From the NCBI GenBank assembly GCA_950106755.1, contig OX467091.1, positions 27,545,538 through 27,609,537 on the forward strand: a DNA stretch of 64,000 nt, read 5' to 3'. Source of the stretch: Climacium dendroides. Taxonomy: Eukaryota > Streptophyta > Bryopsida > Hypnales > Climaciaceae. Each line of letters opens with the position of its first letter. Position 1 is the first letter of the stretch. Positions 24,054 to 36,638 of the stretch are shown here, piece after piece. Made by a program: the position numbers and the translations under genes. The notes under the pieces are model-generated. The model was not told the DNA's origin. It made no database searches and worked only from the letters and a program-made list of their open reading frames with translations.

Positions 24054-25367
24054 TCAAGTAGAGAAGTCTTGGGAAGAAGTAGCATCCATGTACTTCTTCA
24101 CCCTTGATCCATTCACACGAGTATCAAGCCAATATCCTTGAAGATTTTCTAGTTGCAGAGATCCATTCAGAAAGACTTCATTGACTCTATAAGGTCCCAT
24201 CCATCGGGTGTGTAATTTACCAGGAAAATCTTTATGTTTATTGTCATAAAGCAGTACCAGCTTTCCCTTCTTGATTCCATGGTCAATCGGAATCTTCTGG
24301 TCATGCATCATCTTCCGCTTCGCTTGTACCTCCCTTGTTCGGTCTAGGGCTAGTTTCCGGATCTCCTCTAGTTCTTCAATTGCAATCAGTCTTGGATGAA
24401 TATCCAGTTTTGACCTTCCATGTCGTGCTGCCATGACTCGGAATGTTTCCACTTCTATCTCAATTCTGTGGATTGCCTCTTGTCCAAAAACTAAAAAATA
24501 TGGCGTTTGTCCGGTGGTTGTTTTCTCCGTGGTGTTGTATGCATGGACTGCCGATGGTAGTTTCCAATCCCAATCTGTCTTGTACGCGGAAACCATTTTG
24601 TTCAGAATCTTACCAATAATTCCGTTCGCTCGCTCGGTTAATCCGTTCGCTTTTGGATTATAAGGAGTGGTCTTCCGGTGCTTGATAAAATACTTTGTCG
24701 TAAGGTCGATGATGACATCATTCAGAAAATGGGTTCCCCGGTCGCTAACCAATTCGAGTGGATGGCCAAACCTCATAAGAATATCCTCAAAAAGAAAGTT
24801 AGCGGAAGTTTCATCATTTCTTCGTGTGGCCCGAGCCTCTACCCATTTGGTTGCATAGTCCATGGCCAATATAATGTACCTCTTTCGTCTTGCACTAACC
24901 AGAAAGATGGGTCCAATAAAATCGATCCCCCATTTCTCAAAAGGAACTAACGGAATGATAGGAGTTAGCGGCCAGTGATTTCGGAAAGATGGAGCTCCGG
25001 TCCGCTGACATTGATCATAGCTCTTAACAAAATTTCGGACATCTTTATGTAAGCGTGGCCACTAGTATCCAGCTGTACGAATTCGGTTAACTGTACTTAC
25101 CAAAGCAAAGTGTCCTCTTGAATTTCCAACATGTAGCGCCTGAATGACTTTCTTCCGTTCTGCATCCTCTAAACATCTCCTCAAAACGTCATCTACCCCT
25201 AACTTGAAAAGTACCCCTCTTATAAGTGTATAGGGTGCAACCTTTCTTTGAAAAATCTCTTTTTCCTCTCGGGTCATAGGTTCAGGATATCTAGATTCTC
25301 TCAAGTAGTCTATGATATCTTGATATTCAGAAACAGTCCCGTTATTGAGTTGAAAGACATTTGACAA
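24054..25367 (-). pseudogene. gypsy integrase region
   Basis: The upstream part carries an HHCC-like zinc-binding segment (ALHVGNSRGHF and YDQCQRTG), in which the first Cys is a Tyr. The catalytic core has GIDFIGP, VSDRGTHFLN and NGLTERANG, giving the D, D and E residues of integrase in the right order. The C-terminal part (FPGKLHTRWMGPYRVNEVF) matches the usual GPY-type end of gypsy integrases. A single in-frame TAG at 25062-25064 separates the zinc segment from the core. Integration of the element's DNA is the family function; this copy cannot make a full polyprotein. Confidence 0.9.
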
Positions 25368-25428
25368 CAGAGCCTTCGATTCATCCGTTGAAACTAGGGT
25401 ATCTGCCCAAAAAAACTCATCCGGAAAC

Positions 25429-27180
25429 TCAACGGATAGATCCGCTACGGATTCTTTTCCTCTTTGCCAATGCTTCTTGTTCCGTTGTGGTGTAATTCCG
25501 TTCTACTGGATTCATCTGTTGATTGGCGGAGTAAATGGGTCTCTCACGTCCTTCTGGATCTGGCTGCCATAAGATTGCACCGAGACACCATTCGGATGCA
25601 TCAATGGTTACGTGAAATTCCTTTTCCCAATTTGGAACAGAAAGTATAGGTACTTTGAAAAGTTGAGTCTTCAGGTCTTCAAACACCAACTGTCGCCTTC
25701 CGGTCCAACTAAATTCCGTGTCCGTCTTGAGCAACTCAGTAAGGGGAATGGCTTTCTTGGCGTATCCGCCGATAAACCATCGATAGTATCCTACACAACC
25801 AAGAAATCCGCGAACCTCCCTTACGTTGGTTGGAGGTAACAAAGACAAGATCACTCTTACTTTGTCTATGTCTACCTGCAATCCGGCTTGGCTTACAATA
25901 TGTCCAAGCAAGATACCTGAATTCATTCCAAAGAAGCATTTCCGTAGATGGAGTTTTAAATTGGTATCTCGACATTTCTGAAATGTCTTTCGTAAACAAT
26001 TCAGATTACTTATCCGGTTACTAAAAATCGCGAAGTCATCAATGATGACTTCAAGGAAATGTCTCAAGAAGTCCTTGAAAATATCCATCATCAATCTCTG
26101 AAAGGTCCCTGATGCATTGCATAATCCGAATGGCATCCGTGTGAAAGCATACGTGCCCCATTCTGTTGTGAAAGTGGTTTTCAGCTGATCACACCATCGG
26201 ATGAAAACCTGATTATACCTAGAGAATCCATCCAAGAAACTATAACATTCATGACCGGAAACATGGTCTAGAATAACATTTGTGAATGGAAGAGGAAAAT
26301 AGTCCTTCTTGGTGGCGGCGTTTAGTTTCTGGAAGTCTTGACAAACTCGGATTTTCACCTTTCCATCTGCTCCTATCTTCTTTGGTACTACCACAATAGG
26401 AGATACCCATTCGGAATTGATAACAGGATAGATAAATCCTGCTTCCAACAATCGATCGATCTCCTCTTTGACCATCAATGAATATCTGGGGTTGAGCCGA
26501 TATTGTCGTTGGCGGACAGGGCTAAATCCTTCCGTCAAGTCTATATGGTGTTCTCCCAAGTGAGATGGAATTCCAGTAAAGTCAGATGGTCTCCATGCGA
26601 ATACATCCAAATACTCCTTCAAAAGTTCGGCGTATTCGGATTTTTCTGATTCTCCTAAAAGCTTACTCAAGAAGAAGCTTTTATCCGATTTGACTTCCAC
26701 CTTCTGATAATCTGTGGGTGAAACCACAGATTTGATTTTCTCCGAATGGGTTTCCTCTGTTTCAACGAATAACTCGCTCCATCCTACCTTACCAGCTTCA
26801 GTCCGATTTGGTGGGAGGTTTCCTTCCCTGATCTGGCGATCTACCCATTCCGTTGTGAGTGGAACATTTGACTCTCCTAAAGATCTATCATCTGGAACTA
26901 CAGAACGTGTTGTTGGTGGAGTAAGTTCTTGGACTGCATTGGGGAATCTAAAATTCTCTTCAGATTCTTGCTCAAATGCGTCTATGAAATAACTTGGAGA
27001 GGAATCGGATTTTTCCGGATCTGTCCAATCCGAAGTATATCTATTTGATTCACTTGTTTCTCCCAAGTGTTTCTCCGTTGCCCAAGGAATTCGGACTACA
27101 GGTTTCCCTACTATGACCTCCTTGGCTCCCCAATCTACAAGTACTCTAGCAGTGTATAGCCAAGGTCTCCCCAATAACAT
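25429..27180 (-). pseudogene. gypsy reverse transcriptase and RNase H
   Basis: Conserved reverse transcriptase parts are visible: VVVPKKIGADGKVKIRVCQD, CYSFLDGFSRYNQV (first catalytic Asp), FTRMPFGLCNASGTFQRLM, and VIIDDFAIFS, the catalytic x-x-DD box. RNase H begins with FHVTIDASEWCLGAILWQ and reaches TTTEQEALA, after which a frameshift near 25450 ends the frame. The N-terminal 180 residues are a protease-to-RT linker starting MLLGRPWLY. Length and order are normal for a Ty3/gypsy pol. Confidence 0.92.
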
Positions 27181-27198
27181 TGGAAAAGGCCTTCCCTT

Positions 27199-27954
27199 CT
27201 ATATCCGAATAATAATGTAATTCAATAGATAATCTTTTCCTCCAATCCGGGTCGGAACTTGAGAAAGTCTTCCAACCGAATGTACTCTGGATTGATCCGC
27301 CATCCGTAAGACTTGCTCCGTTGCTTCAAAGGTCGTAAATCCTAAGTCGAATGCCGTTTCTTCCAACATCAGGTTCACTCCCGATCCTCCATCGATCGGA
27401 ACACTAGGAATTGAACATCCATCAATTTCTACAGTGATTTCAGGAGCTCCGGAATCTTCCGGTCGAGTAAAGTTAACAACTACTGCAGGTAACTTCACTC
27501 TCCTTCTGCGTTTTCTAGTCCATGCTTCTTGAATCAACTTCTGATAATTGACATTATCATGAAGGAGTTCTCCAATCGTGACATTGGCCATCCGATCCTT
27601 GATGTCCTGGACAATGTCATATTCATGTCCTCGTATATCTGGTTTGATAACCACAGGAGTGTCGTCAAAAGTAACTAATTTCCGGGCTGGTGGAACATTC
27701 GTCTTGGAAATCTCCTCCCTTACATCAATACTGGTGTCCCTAGGGGTCCGTTGGACCGCAACCCCTTCCTCAAAGTGGTCCTCCTCTTCTTCTGGTTCCT
27801 TCAATGCAGGAGGTAAATCAGAGTCATCACTAGACTCTGATTTCCTTCTGTATTTCTTCCTTCCTTTCCGATTCCTGGTTGGCCGCTCCAGTTGTGCTTT
27901 GGTGGAACTGCGAGTAGTTACCCGGTTTACTTCCTTCTCTCCTGGCAACTCCAC
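27199..27954 (-). pseudogene. gypsy protease region
   Basis: It contains IPSVPIDGGSGVNLM, the retropepsin active-site loop, with Asp followed by Gly-Gly rather than the more common Thr-Gly. The region before it is basic and acidic by turns and looks like a gag-pol linker. An in-frame TAG at 27199-27201 separates it from RT in the same frame. A frameshift near 27970 separates it from the gag zinc knuckles. Confidence 0.8.
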
Positions 27955-27979
27955 CTCGCACTGTCATTTCTCCGGTTTC

Positions 27980-28573
27980 TTAATCCCGTTTGAATGACCG
28001 TAATTGAGTGCTGTCTGCTCTCTGGACTTGTTTGTAAACTGGCCTAACTCGTACAGGGTGTGGACATTTACCTTCCGAGTGTCCATACTCCTGACAATTT
28101 TGGCATGGGAGGACACGAGGTGCTCCTGATGCTTGTCCCTGATTAAGGCATGCATTTGCATAATGACCCGGTTCTCCGCAACCATAACAAATCACAACTT
28201 GCCTACCTAGATAACTTGGAGTTTGGATAGGTTGATGCATCATCAGCCCTTGGCTTGGTCTAGATAAGAAATTCTGGTTCAACGGGTTGGACCGCATCGG
28301 AACCGCAATTCCCTTTCTTCTCCCGTATGTCAACTGCACTTGGTACACTTCTTCATCCTCATCTCCCACAGTGTAGTAGGTTCCCTCTTCCTCCGGGTAT
28401 ACATAATGTACTGCTTTGTGAGTGGCTCGCTGACATTCACTAGGATAGTGGCCCGGTTCTCTACATCTTCCGCACCACACATTCGCTTTGCAAGTAGGGA
28501 CGATTCGTCTCGGCTTCCGATTTTCCGCGAGATTTACTTTGATGGCCTCTAAAAACTGCTGGATACTTTTCAT
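27980..28573 (-). pseudogene. C-terminal gag with three CCHC zinc knuckles
   Basis: Three CX2CX4HX4C knuckles are visible: CGRCREPGHYPSEC, CYGCGEPGHYANAC and CQNCQEYGHSEGKC. These bind the element RNA during particle assembly. Most plant gypsy gags have one or two, so three is on the high side. The capsid-like N-terminal part is missing because the sequence changes to an unrelated GC-rich array at 28575. Confidence 0.85.
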
Positions 28574-28574
28574 C

Positions 28575-28970
28575 CAGGGTTGTCGTGGACATGCGTCCGC
28601 GGCGAAATTGCGTCCAAAATCAGACGTCCTGACGTCCGCACTTCCGGACCCTGCGGACGCAAACGGACGGTCCTCGATCGCCGTCCTGCGGGCGGGCGGA
28701 CGGATTGGCGAACGGGCCGGTCAGACTGCCGGACGGGCGGGTGGGCGGACGGGCGGGCGGATTGGCGGACGGGCCGGTCAGACTACCGGACGGGCGGGCA
28801 GACAAACGGCCGTTTATATTGGCGGACGGGTAGACAGTCGAGCGGACGGATGGGCGGTCGGGCGGACGGATGGGCGGTCGGGCGGACGGAGTGGCGGACG
28901 GGCGGACAAGCGGTCGGCGAACGGACAGATTGGCGGACAGGCGAACGCACGAACGGTTCAAGGGCTAAGG
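28575..28970. repeat. GC-rich array of GGACGGGCGG-type units
   Basis: From about 28660 to 28930 the sequence is built from GGCGGACGG, GGACGGGCGG and GGACGGGCCGGTCAGACT. It is far more GC-rich than its surroundings. It starts at CAGGGTTGTCG (28575), the kind of word hAT elements begin with, at the point where the gypsy gag is cut. Long open frames on both strands are a by-product. Related arrays are at 37345-37490 and 41821-42090. Confidence 0.8.
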
Positions 28971-29352
28971 GTTTTTAGGGAGTCTAGAAGTGACCGACTG
29001 AGTGAGTGAGGGTTTGTAACTTAGCATTTTGCAATTTTGCATGGTTTTCAGTTTGTTTTAGGGTTCTTCTTATATATTTGTGAGTTTGGCGCTTCAGAAA
29101 TTTTTACATGCTACACACTTGAAATTGAGAACAAAAAATAACACAATGAAGATTTCTTCAATATCACTTGGGACAAAATCCCCCCAAAATGATAGTTTCA
29201 TCAAATTTTTCAAGATAATTTGGCAACCTTGTACAACTAAGAAATGCTCCGAGAACTAATAAATCTTAGCTATTCATCTCTCTAAATCATAAGCATTTGA
29301 GCACCAAGTTCTGTAAATGTTCTTTATTCAAATCTTTTTTAAATTTGAATGC
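28971..29352. other. non-coding 3' part of the hAT element
   Basis: Between the GC-rich array and the transposase frame I see only AT-rich sequence with one TAAGGGTTTTTAGGG word at the array border. Confidence 0.5.
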
Positions 29353-32300
29353 CTAGGGGTGGTAACCACTATCTCCTATCACCTCTGCCCCGCTACTGTA
29401 CTCTCTTGATTGGAATCCATCATCTTCATCACTCATGGTGTTCTCTTCATCGTCTGATGAAAGTGTTTGATTTCCCCCTCTTTTCTCTTGTACTGTTGAA
29501 GATACACGAGCTTTCTTAGGCTTGCCCATCATTTGCTCGTTCTTTGCTTTCATCAAGGTTTTCCCTATACGTTCACGGAGGCGATCAACCGCTTTTCCTT
29601 TTCTCAACGGAAGTTCTGGAATAGACGGACGCTTATCAAGGGGGGGGGGGTCCTGCATTTACTTTCCTCGTTGGAGAGATAGCAAACGGTTCCATTACTC
29701 GTTTGTTCTTTGCTTTAGAGGGTTCTTCCATCATCATTGCCATCCCTGCCTTTCTCCCTTCTTCAGTGAATGCCTCTATAGCATTTGAAGATTCCAGTGT
29801 CGGGTCCGCTAGCCTTGTTGAAGATGCTGGTAGGCGGTTTCCTTGCTTCTTTAACATTGAGGCCAACGTCTCATCTTCCTCGTCATCAGTGAATGAAGAA
29901 ATCTGCAATCTCCGATTTTCGGTACGTTCTATTTCTTTCGAAATGATGGAAGCTCGTGTCGGGCGTTGAGAACTTCCTGAACCCACCAAAGTAGTGCTTA
30001 CACTATTAAATAGTGAGCGTGCACCTATTGGAGGAATGCTATGCGGTGGACATACAAAACTTGTCATGTTTTACTTTGTGCCTTGGCCATTGTGAAGCAA
30101 ATTCGGACTTCCACATTCTATCCAACGCGAACATACATTGTCTTGTGTTCCACTCGCTTCATGGTTTAGGCTACTTGGTTTCCCGTTGCTTTTGCTTGCC
30201 AATCCTTCTAGAAACTCCACGCTTATCTTATCCACATTCATTTGCTCGCAGTCCTCAACGTTGTCATTCTTTTCTAGTTGGGCCACCACTATGGATGGAG
30301 ACCTACCGCTTCCAATCACTTCATCTATTTTGGAAGTTCCAGCATTGGATGCTATGGTTCCATTAGAAGCCAAGACTTGGACATTTGCGTCCTCTTCATT
30401 TAGATTGAGGACCTTGTCGCTACTTAGAAATCGGTCTCCATCTACAAACCTTGCTATGGAAGGTATGTCTTCGTCGTTTCCACAATCATTATCGTCCATT
30501 GGAAAGTCGTACTCGTCTCGGTCATTGTTGCCCATGTCATCATCATCCATAATTACTCTTCCAAACGGTTCACCTCCAAAATTGTATGTGTTGCCATCAA
30601 AATCTTCTTCTTCATTGAATATTGGGTCATACCAATTTGCTTCTTATCCATGTGCTTCATTCCCGTCCACACGAACACCTTCTTCTTCATCTTCGCTGCT
30701 CTCATCATCTTCGTTTGGTCCCTCCGATTCTTCTGAATCTACATTTTCAAGGTACCACTTCTTCTCATCCCTCTCCTTGGATGCGGCCAACACTCTTGAA
30801 TTAGTGTACACATACACCAAATCCGCAGCTCTCTTTGTTCTCAACTTATTCCGAGATTTGTTGTGAATAAAAGAATAGCTACTCCAATTTCGTTCACATA
30901 AAGATGAAGATACTGGTTGGCCCAATATTCTCCTTGCAATTGGAGCAATGAGCTTCCCACATGCGCCTTCAAAATCCCACCAAGCGTGTGCCGATAATTA
31001 TTGTTCACATGGATCGAACATGTTGTGGAAGGGAGGCTCCCTATGTCGAAACGCCATGAATTCTTTGACGACATCCGTGTAGTCCGTAGGTTTACATATT
31101 CGCATGAGAACATGCTTGCATGCCTCGGTGGCCTTTGAATCGTCGGCTAGTTCTTTATCGTGCAAAAGATAGGGATTCAAAAGAGCTCTTGCATATTGGA
31201 GATCGGTCTCTACCATTTCCCATCTAGCGTTGAACGCCTCCTTCAATGGTTTGGCAAGTTCGGGGCTCAATAGAAAAGGCGGATTTTCTAATCCCCCCAC
31301 ATGCGATCGTATCTTCCCCATAATATGCAAAACTTTCCCTAAACATGGCGTCTTTGCATCTAAATCACGAAGGCCATACACAACAACGTCCATCAATTGC
31401 ACAAAATTCGTGCAACACCTCCAGAAATGCTCATTGTTTATTATCTTCTTTGTACACCGAGACTTTGTACGGTTCTTCTTTTTCTTGTCGTCCAACGTCC
31501 TCACATATTGTTCCCAATGCGGATCTGTCACACTCTGTTGAAGTGCTCCCTTCACTTTCAACAAGCGTTCAAGCGCAATGAAATTTGAAGCAAATCTTGT
31601 TTCGCCTGGCATCAATAAGTTGTACTCTTTTTCGTATGAACGAAATATTGCAAGCGGCATGTGCCGCTTTCTAAAAAACGTAAGAACGATACGAGCTTTG
31701 GCCACGACATCCGCCACCCATGCTTCCTTCCCCCAATCTTTTAGCAACAAATTCAAGGCGTGCACCACACAACCTTAAAAAGAAATGTGAGGATATTTAT
31801 CTTTTATAATTCTACATGCTCGAGGGTTTACAGGAGCATTGTCCGTTGTTATTTGCACCACATTATGCGGACCCACCTCCTGTATGAATTTGTCCAAAAT
31901 AGAGGCCAAGTACTCTGCGTTTTTTACGAACCCACTTGTGTCCACCGATCCCAAAAATTGCTCCCCTGTAGAAGATACAAGCATGCAATTCACCAATGGC
32001 CGATTTATAACCGAACTCCATCCATCAATAGACAAGGTTGCTCCAAACTTTTTGATACTATCCTCGGTCCTCTTCTGCAACTTTAGCTTGACATCTTCTT
32101 TCGCTTCTTCTAGTAATTTGGTTCGTAGAGCGTTGTACGATGGTGGGCTATATGGCTTACCAAACTCAGCTGTTTTCTTTATTGCTTCTTTGAAGGCCTC
32201 ACTTCAAGCTACCGCAAATGGTATGTTGGCTGAATAGAAGAAATTGGCCCACAACGCATTCAAATTGCGTCTATCAGCTTGTTCAAACCCATCTACTAGC

Positions 32301-32356
32301 CGACTTTGTCTTTGGGGCCGATTGATGGAAGAGGGTGGAGTTGGACATTATTCACT

Positions 32357-35300
32357 TGTCCTAGCACAGGAAAGCAAAAATCCTTCTCTAAGGCTCAATA
32401 TTTCTTAAAAGAGGCCCTAAAGTGACTCGAGTATCGTTCCCACGAAGATCGAATTTCCTAGGTTCACAATTACCGGAAAATGGTAGAGTGATGGTCACGA
32501 AACACACAAACACAAAACCCCAAGCAAAACAATAGACCGAAACTTCTACTTGGCCTCCTTGTTTCCTTGGACAAACATGACCAGATCCCTCCGGTCCAAC
32601 AATTACTACACTTTAGACCGGATCTTCCCGATCTAACAACACTGACCGGTTTGATTCCGGTCTAACACTCACTGGTTTATCACACAGACTCTCTAATTGG
32701 TTAGTTTACTACCCCACAGCTTTACACTACCTTGTAACTCTCCCCAACACTTCTATTCACATACCTTTGATAATTACATGTATTTACATTTTTTAGACCG
32801 GAACCGGAACCCGCGTTTCCACAGATTTAACCTTAACCTCTAGTATTCACATCCGGTCTAGATCTCTAATTGTAACCATGTGGATTTTAACCTCTCGACA
32901 AGGGATCTGCTTAATTGGGCTTCAGGAAGGAAGCTTAACTCCTACCCTTCCATTTTAAAGTGTTAGAAGTTTCACTATGTGATCAAACTTTCAAAAATAA
33001 ACTTTCAAATCCTACAAATGAGAAAACAGACCGTCCTCACAACTGGAAAGGAAACACAGTCGTGTCCAGCAGGTCACGCAAGCTGGTCTAATCCCTCCTA
33101 ACCAATGCTACAACAACAGCCTACTGAGTTAGTCCTAAATCCGGTCTGAACTAGTGGGGACAATAAGGAGAAACGAGCGCTGTGGAGGAGTGCTAACCCT
33201 TACTCTTTCCGGAGAGTGGTCCTCAATCCGTACTCCCTTCCGAGTCCACTCTTAGTCCACACTAGAGATCCCTTCTGCCTCCATCCACACACACTAATTC
33301 AATACTGGACCAGATAAACTCAGCATCCGGGTACACCTTATATCCACTTACACTCACTTTCCAGCTTGGACTTCCAAAACACGGACAAGTGTTAAGTACA
33401 CACAACTATGATTTGTTTCAATCACGCCAAGAGCGAATGCCCAAGTACTCATGAATATAAGAAGGTAAGATAAAGATGCACACCGGGACCAAAGAAGTCC
33501 CGGATTTAAATACTAAACTACTCCCTCAAAATCCTAACCTAAAAGTAACGCTCCAGCCAATCAGGGCCTAACACGTTTCATTCCCTTACTATTTTCTAGC
33601 CCTATTGACTTTCACTCAAACTCCCACTACTTTCGCTAAAAGTGGATCTCAGATCCTATAATTATGGACCCGGTCACTTTCCAACTGCTAGTGGCCGTGT
33701 CACTCAAAAAGTAAACTTCCTAATTATGTACAACTATCCCAAAACTTTAGATTTTCACCACCCTATCCTCAGAAATTTACCCTACGTAACTTCCTAAGTT
33801 TTTAACTTCTTCATGGCCGGCTTCTTTCCGGTTCCGATCTTCTGTCCCTGGCGTACCATACCTCGAGCGGCAAGCTTCTTCTTCTTAGATGCTGTAGCCT
33901 TCGTTGCCCGAGTTTCTGCTAGTGCTTGATCCGGGTCAGAATACGGCTCCGAGTCTTCCTCAGTACCGAATTCTTCATCCTCGTCTTCTTCTTCTTCCTC
34001 CTCGTCATCGTCCTCTAGAATCGTCCTCTTCTTATGTGTCATAATTGGAGGCTTCTTCTTCTGCGTGGTTGGTGTCGGCGGAACATTGGCCCTAGTACTT
34101 TGAGGAGTGGTTTCCTCAATCGGTCTGCCCTTCCCGGATCCTTGCCCCTGTGATCCGGTCTTCCTTTCTTCCATTGACCTAGTTTCGCTTCCGAAAGCTA
34201 AGTTGAGTAGGGTGGAAGGAAATACCTTTTGTGTCTTTGCAGGAGGAGGCGGAGAGACTGGAGATAATTCATTGAGGTCGATAAACTTGGTGCTCAGCCC
34301 TGGTTTGGGCACGTTCTTCTTCTCGGACGGTTCCGGTCCAGACCTCGTCTTCTCTTCAGCTGCGGCCTTCACCTCTTCCGGTAGTTCCCTCGCCTTGCTT
34401 GTTGTCTCCACTTCTTCGGTCTTCTCTTCCTCAACAGCTTCTATTGCTCGCGCTGCATTAAGAACAACATCCGTTACTTCTCCTAGTAGGGAAGTCATTT
34501 CTCCTTTAGGCTTTGACCGGATGGAAGAGCTTGGCACATCCTCCATCTTGTCCTTCGCCTTTACTTCTTCTTTGGTGACCGGAAGGGGTGCTGGTGTGAG
34601 TTCTGGTTCCATTTCCGGTCCCTACTCCTGCTCTCGTCGTCCTTCTACCTCCTTCATCACCTCGCGCAGTGGCTCCACTATTGCCTCCATCTTGCGGTGG
34701 TAGGACACTAACGCCATCATCAGGTTGGTTGGAATTTGCTTTCCGGTCTCCATCACCTTCTCATCAAACAACATTGCTTTGTTGATAACTTCGCCCGGAT
34801 TGCCGATAAACTCCCGGATTGCCTAGAGGTTCTTTACAGCTGTCTTGGAGAATTTCCTCTACTGGTCCATTTCTTCTCTCTTCTCCTCCAACTCCCTCGT
34901 TAGCTGGTCCACCTTACTCGCGGCTTCGCTCAGCTCTTTCTTCACCGCTTCCTTCATCTTCTAGTCCAGTTTGGCAACGAGCTGCTGCGGCTGACTGATC
35001 TTTAGCAGCTGACATAGTTCTTGAATGGTCTCTTGGCTCTTCCCGTACTGGACCCGGAACTCACTGAGTTCCCTCACAATTCGACCGAGGGGATCCTGGT
35101 TCCAGACCGGATCGACTCCCTTACTACCTTCTCCTATCTCTGAGTCTTTCTCTTTCCAGTCTTGCCTCCTCCACTAAGACTTAGCTTCCTCGACCGGTAT
35201 AGTGTCTGCCTCTGAATCTCCCTCTTCTTGCCCGGCTTCCTCATCCGGGTCTTCTATATCGAATTCTGACATGGCTTTGGCCGTATCGTATGAATCTATC

Positions 35301-36638
35301 TCTCTATTTGTAAGCCAGCCATGTGCTTAATACAAGTGGTAGAGAAAAGGGGTTATAGGGGAAGGCTTAGACTTCCCTATACCTCCTACCAATCTCTTGA
35401 TCTGATCTCTCATCACTACGCCCCAATCTACTTTCCGGTCACCCGATAGTGCACCGAAAATAGTGTTCGCTAGGGTGACCGTAATCCTGTTTGGTTGCTC
35501 TGGACTAAGGATGGCTGCTAGGTACTTCATTAAACGTTTCTCCCTACCATTTATGCGCTCTGCCACAGGGAAACCATCCTTCTTCATTGGGGGATTCTGG
35601 AACTTACCCACGTAGAAGCGATCCGTCCGGGAAGCTGGTCCCTTGTCCGTCTTCTTGAAATCGTACGTCTCCCTCCACAGCGTTGGAGTCCAGTCTTCAG
35701 GCCGGCTTCTCGACGTCCCCCTTCCACTTCCTTAGCGGCGCTCCGATTACCTCCCTCACGATCTCCTCATCTTTCAAATTCCATGGCCGGGCTAGAAATC
35801 CCTCACACTCCATCTGCCGGAGGTCTTCTTCTAGCTCCGCTTTCTCTCGTGGATCCGCTGGTACCATCGGCTTTACCATGCGCAAGGATACAGCTACCTC
35901 TTCTCTCACCATCGTGGGTTGTTCTCTCAAACCCTCTCAGTGACCGGAATCACTATTTGAGGTCTTACAATCACTCGCACTTTAGTCTCCTATTCCGCTC
36001 AAGGACCCTCCTCAAAAGTCGCCTCACTAGTGCACTCTTAACTCCACACTCATACGTGAACTTCTAAGTGAACTCTCCTCTCAAGACTCGTCTGTCCTTA
36101 ATCCGATCCGTAAACTGAGCCCGTAACTTCTTCTCTTTGGCTGACATATAAGTACACCTCGAATGCTCCTCACCAATCTCTTCTCAAGGTAGTTTCCCCG
36201 CAAAAGGAGGTCTGAGCCACCTGCCCCTCCTATTTCTAGGGCTGCATTCACCCGGGCCATTACAGGTGACCGTTTTCCTCAAAATAGACCCGCTATCAAA
36301 TATGGTGTAGAACTAGGTAGGCACCCGTTACACCCGGATTGCCTATCTTCCGTTTCCGGTCTCTGGTCTTCTATTTTATTCCGATTTCCGATTTCTAATG
36401 AAAATCACTCTAACCTACTCCTGACCTATCTATGCCGTTTCCGGACTTTCGGTTTTCGGTTTCCGGTTACTTCTGTTAACACTATTATCTATTCTAAAGT
36501 AACCCTATTTCGGTATCCGGTCCCTAACTACTTACGGTCTACTTTTCTAAAGAAAAACAAAAAAAATAGGGAGTAAAAAGAACTCTATTCCCCTTATTTC
36601 CCTTCTAAACCTAAAGACTGGATTTCCGTGCTCCCACA
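32357..36638 (-). mobile_element. solo LTR (4.28 kb) of the gypsy LTR family, with TCACT target duplication
   Basis: It starts TGTCCTAGCACAGG at 32357 and ends GTGCTCCCACA at 36638. TCACT flanks both ends (32352-32356 and 36639-36643). Outside it, the hAT reading frame continues without a break across the duplication, which proves the junctions. The start resembles that of the LTR at 20502 (TGTCGCAGCACAGGG), and both contain homologous minus-strand ORFs. No pol genes and no internal short repeats at the ends are seen, so a solo LTR left by recombination is the simplest reading. A non-autonomous element is possible. Confidence 0.85.
33794..35930 (-). pseudogene. LTR-internal ORF, second copy
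   Basis: It aligns with the ORF of the 20.5 kb LTR: GFLARPWNLKDEEIVREVI matches GFLGKPWGFWSEAIVRELI, and ITVTLANTIFGALSGDRKVDW and PITPFLYHLY match the core there. One frameshift lies between 35697 and 35660. Downstream the frame is constant to 33794 but carries at least five stops, mostly TAG (near 35180, 34965, 34875, 34825 and 34624). The C-terminal part is rich in Pro, Glu and Lys, with a long Glu/Asp run near 33980-34010. The core belongs with plant transposon-type accessory proteins; function unknown. Confidence 0.65.

Larger units (their letters stand above)
20502..28574 (-). mobile_element. Ty3/gypsy LTR retrotransposon, 5' end missing
   Basis: Read on the minus strand the order is gag zinc knuckles (28.0-28.6 kb), protease, reverse transcriptase, RNase H, integrase (24.05-25.4 kb), polypurine tract, and 3' LTR (24017 down to 20502). 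PR-RT-RH-IN is the Ty3/gypsy order. The 5' LTR and the N-terminal part of gag are absent: at 28575 the sequence changes abruptly to a GC-rich array beginning CAGGGTTGTCG. The polyprotein is split by in-frame stops near 27.2 and 25.06 kb and by frameshifts near 27.97 and 25.45 kb, so this copy is dead. Confidence 0.9.

Noticed and set aside
28488..29009. Long Arg/Gly/Asp-rich open frames on both strands
   Set aside because: They arise from the GGACGGGCGG array: several frames are open at once and the peptides are simple repeats.
32357..36638. Complete LTR retrotransposon with short LTRs
   Set aside because: No direct repeat of the left end (TGTCCTAGCACAGG) was found near the right end and no pol genes are present; a solo LTR fits the homologous LTR at 20.5 kb.
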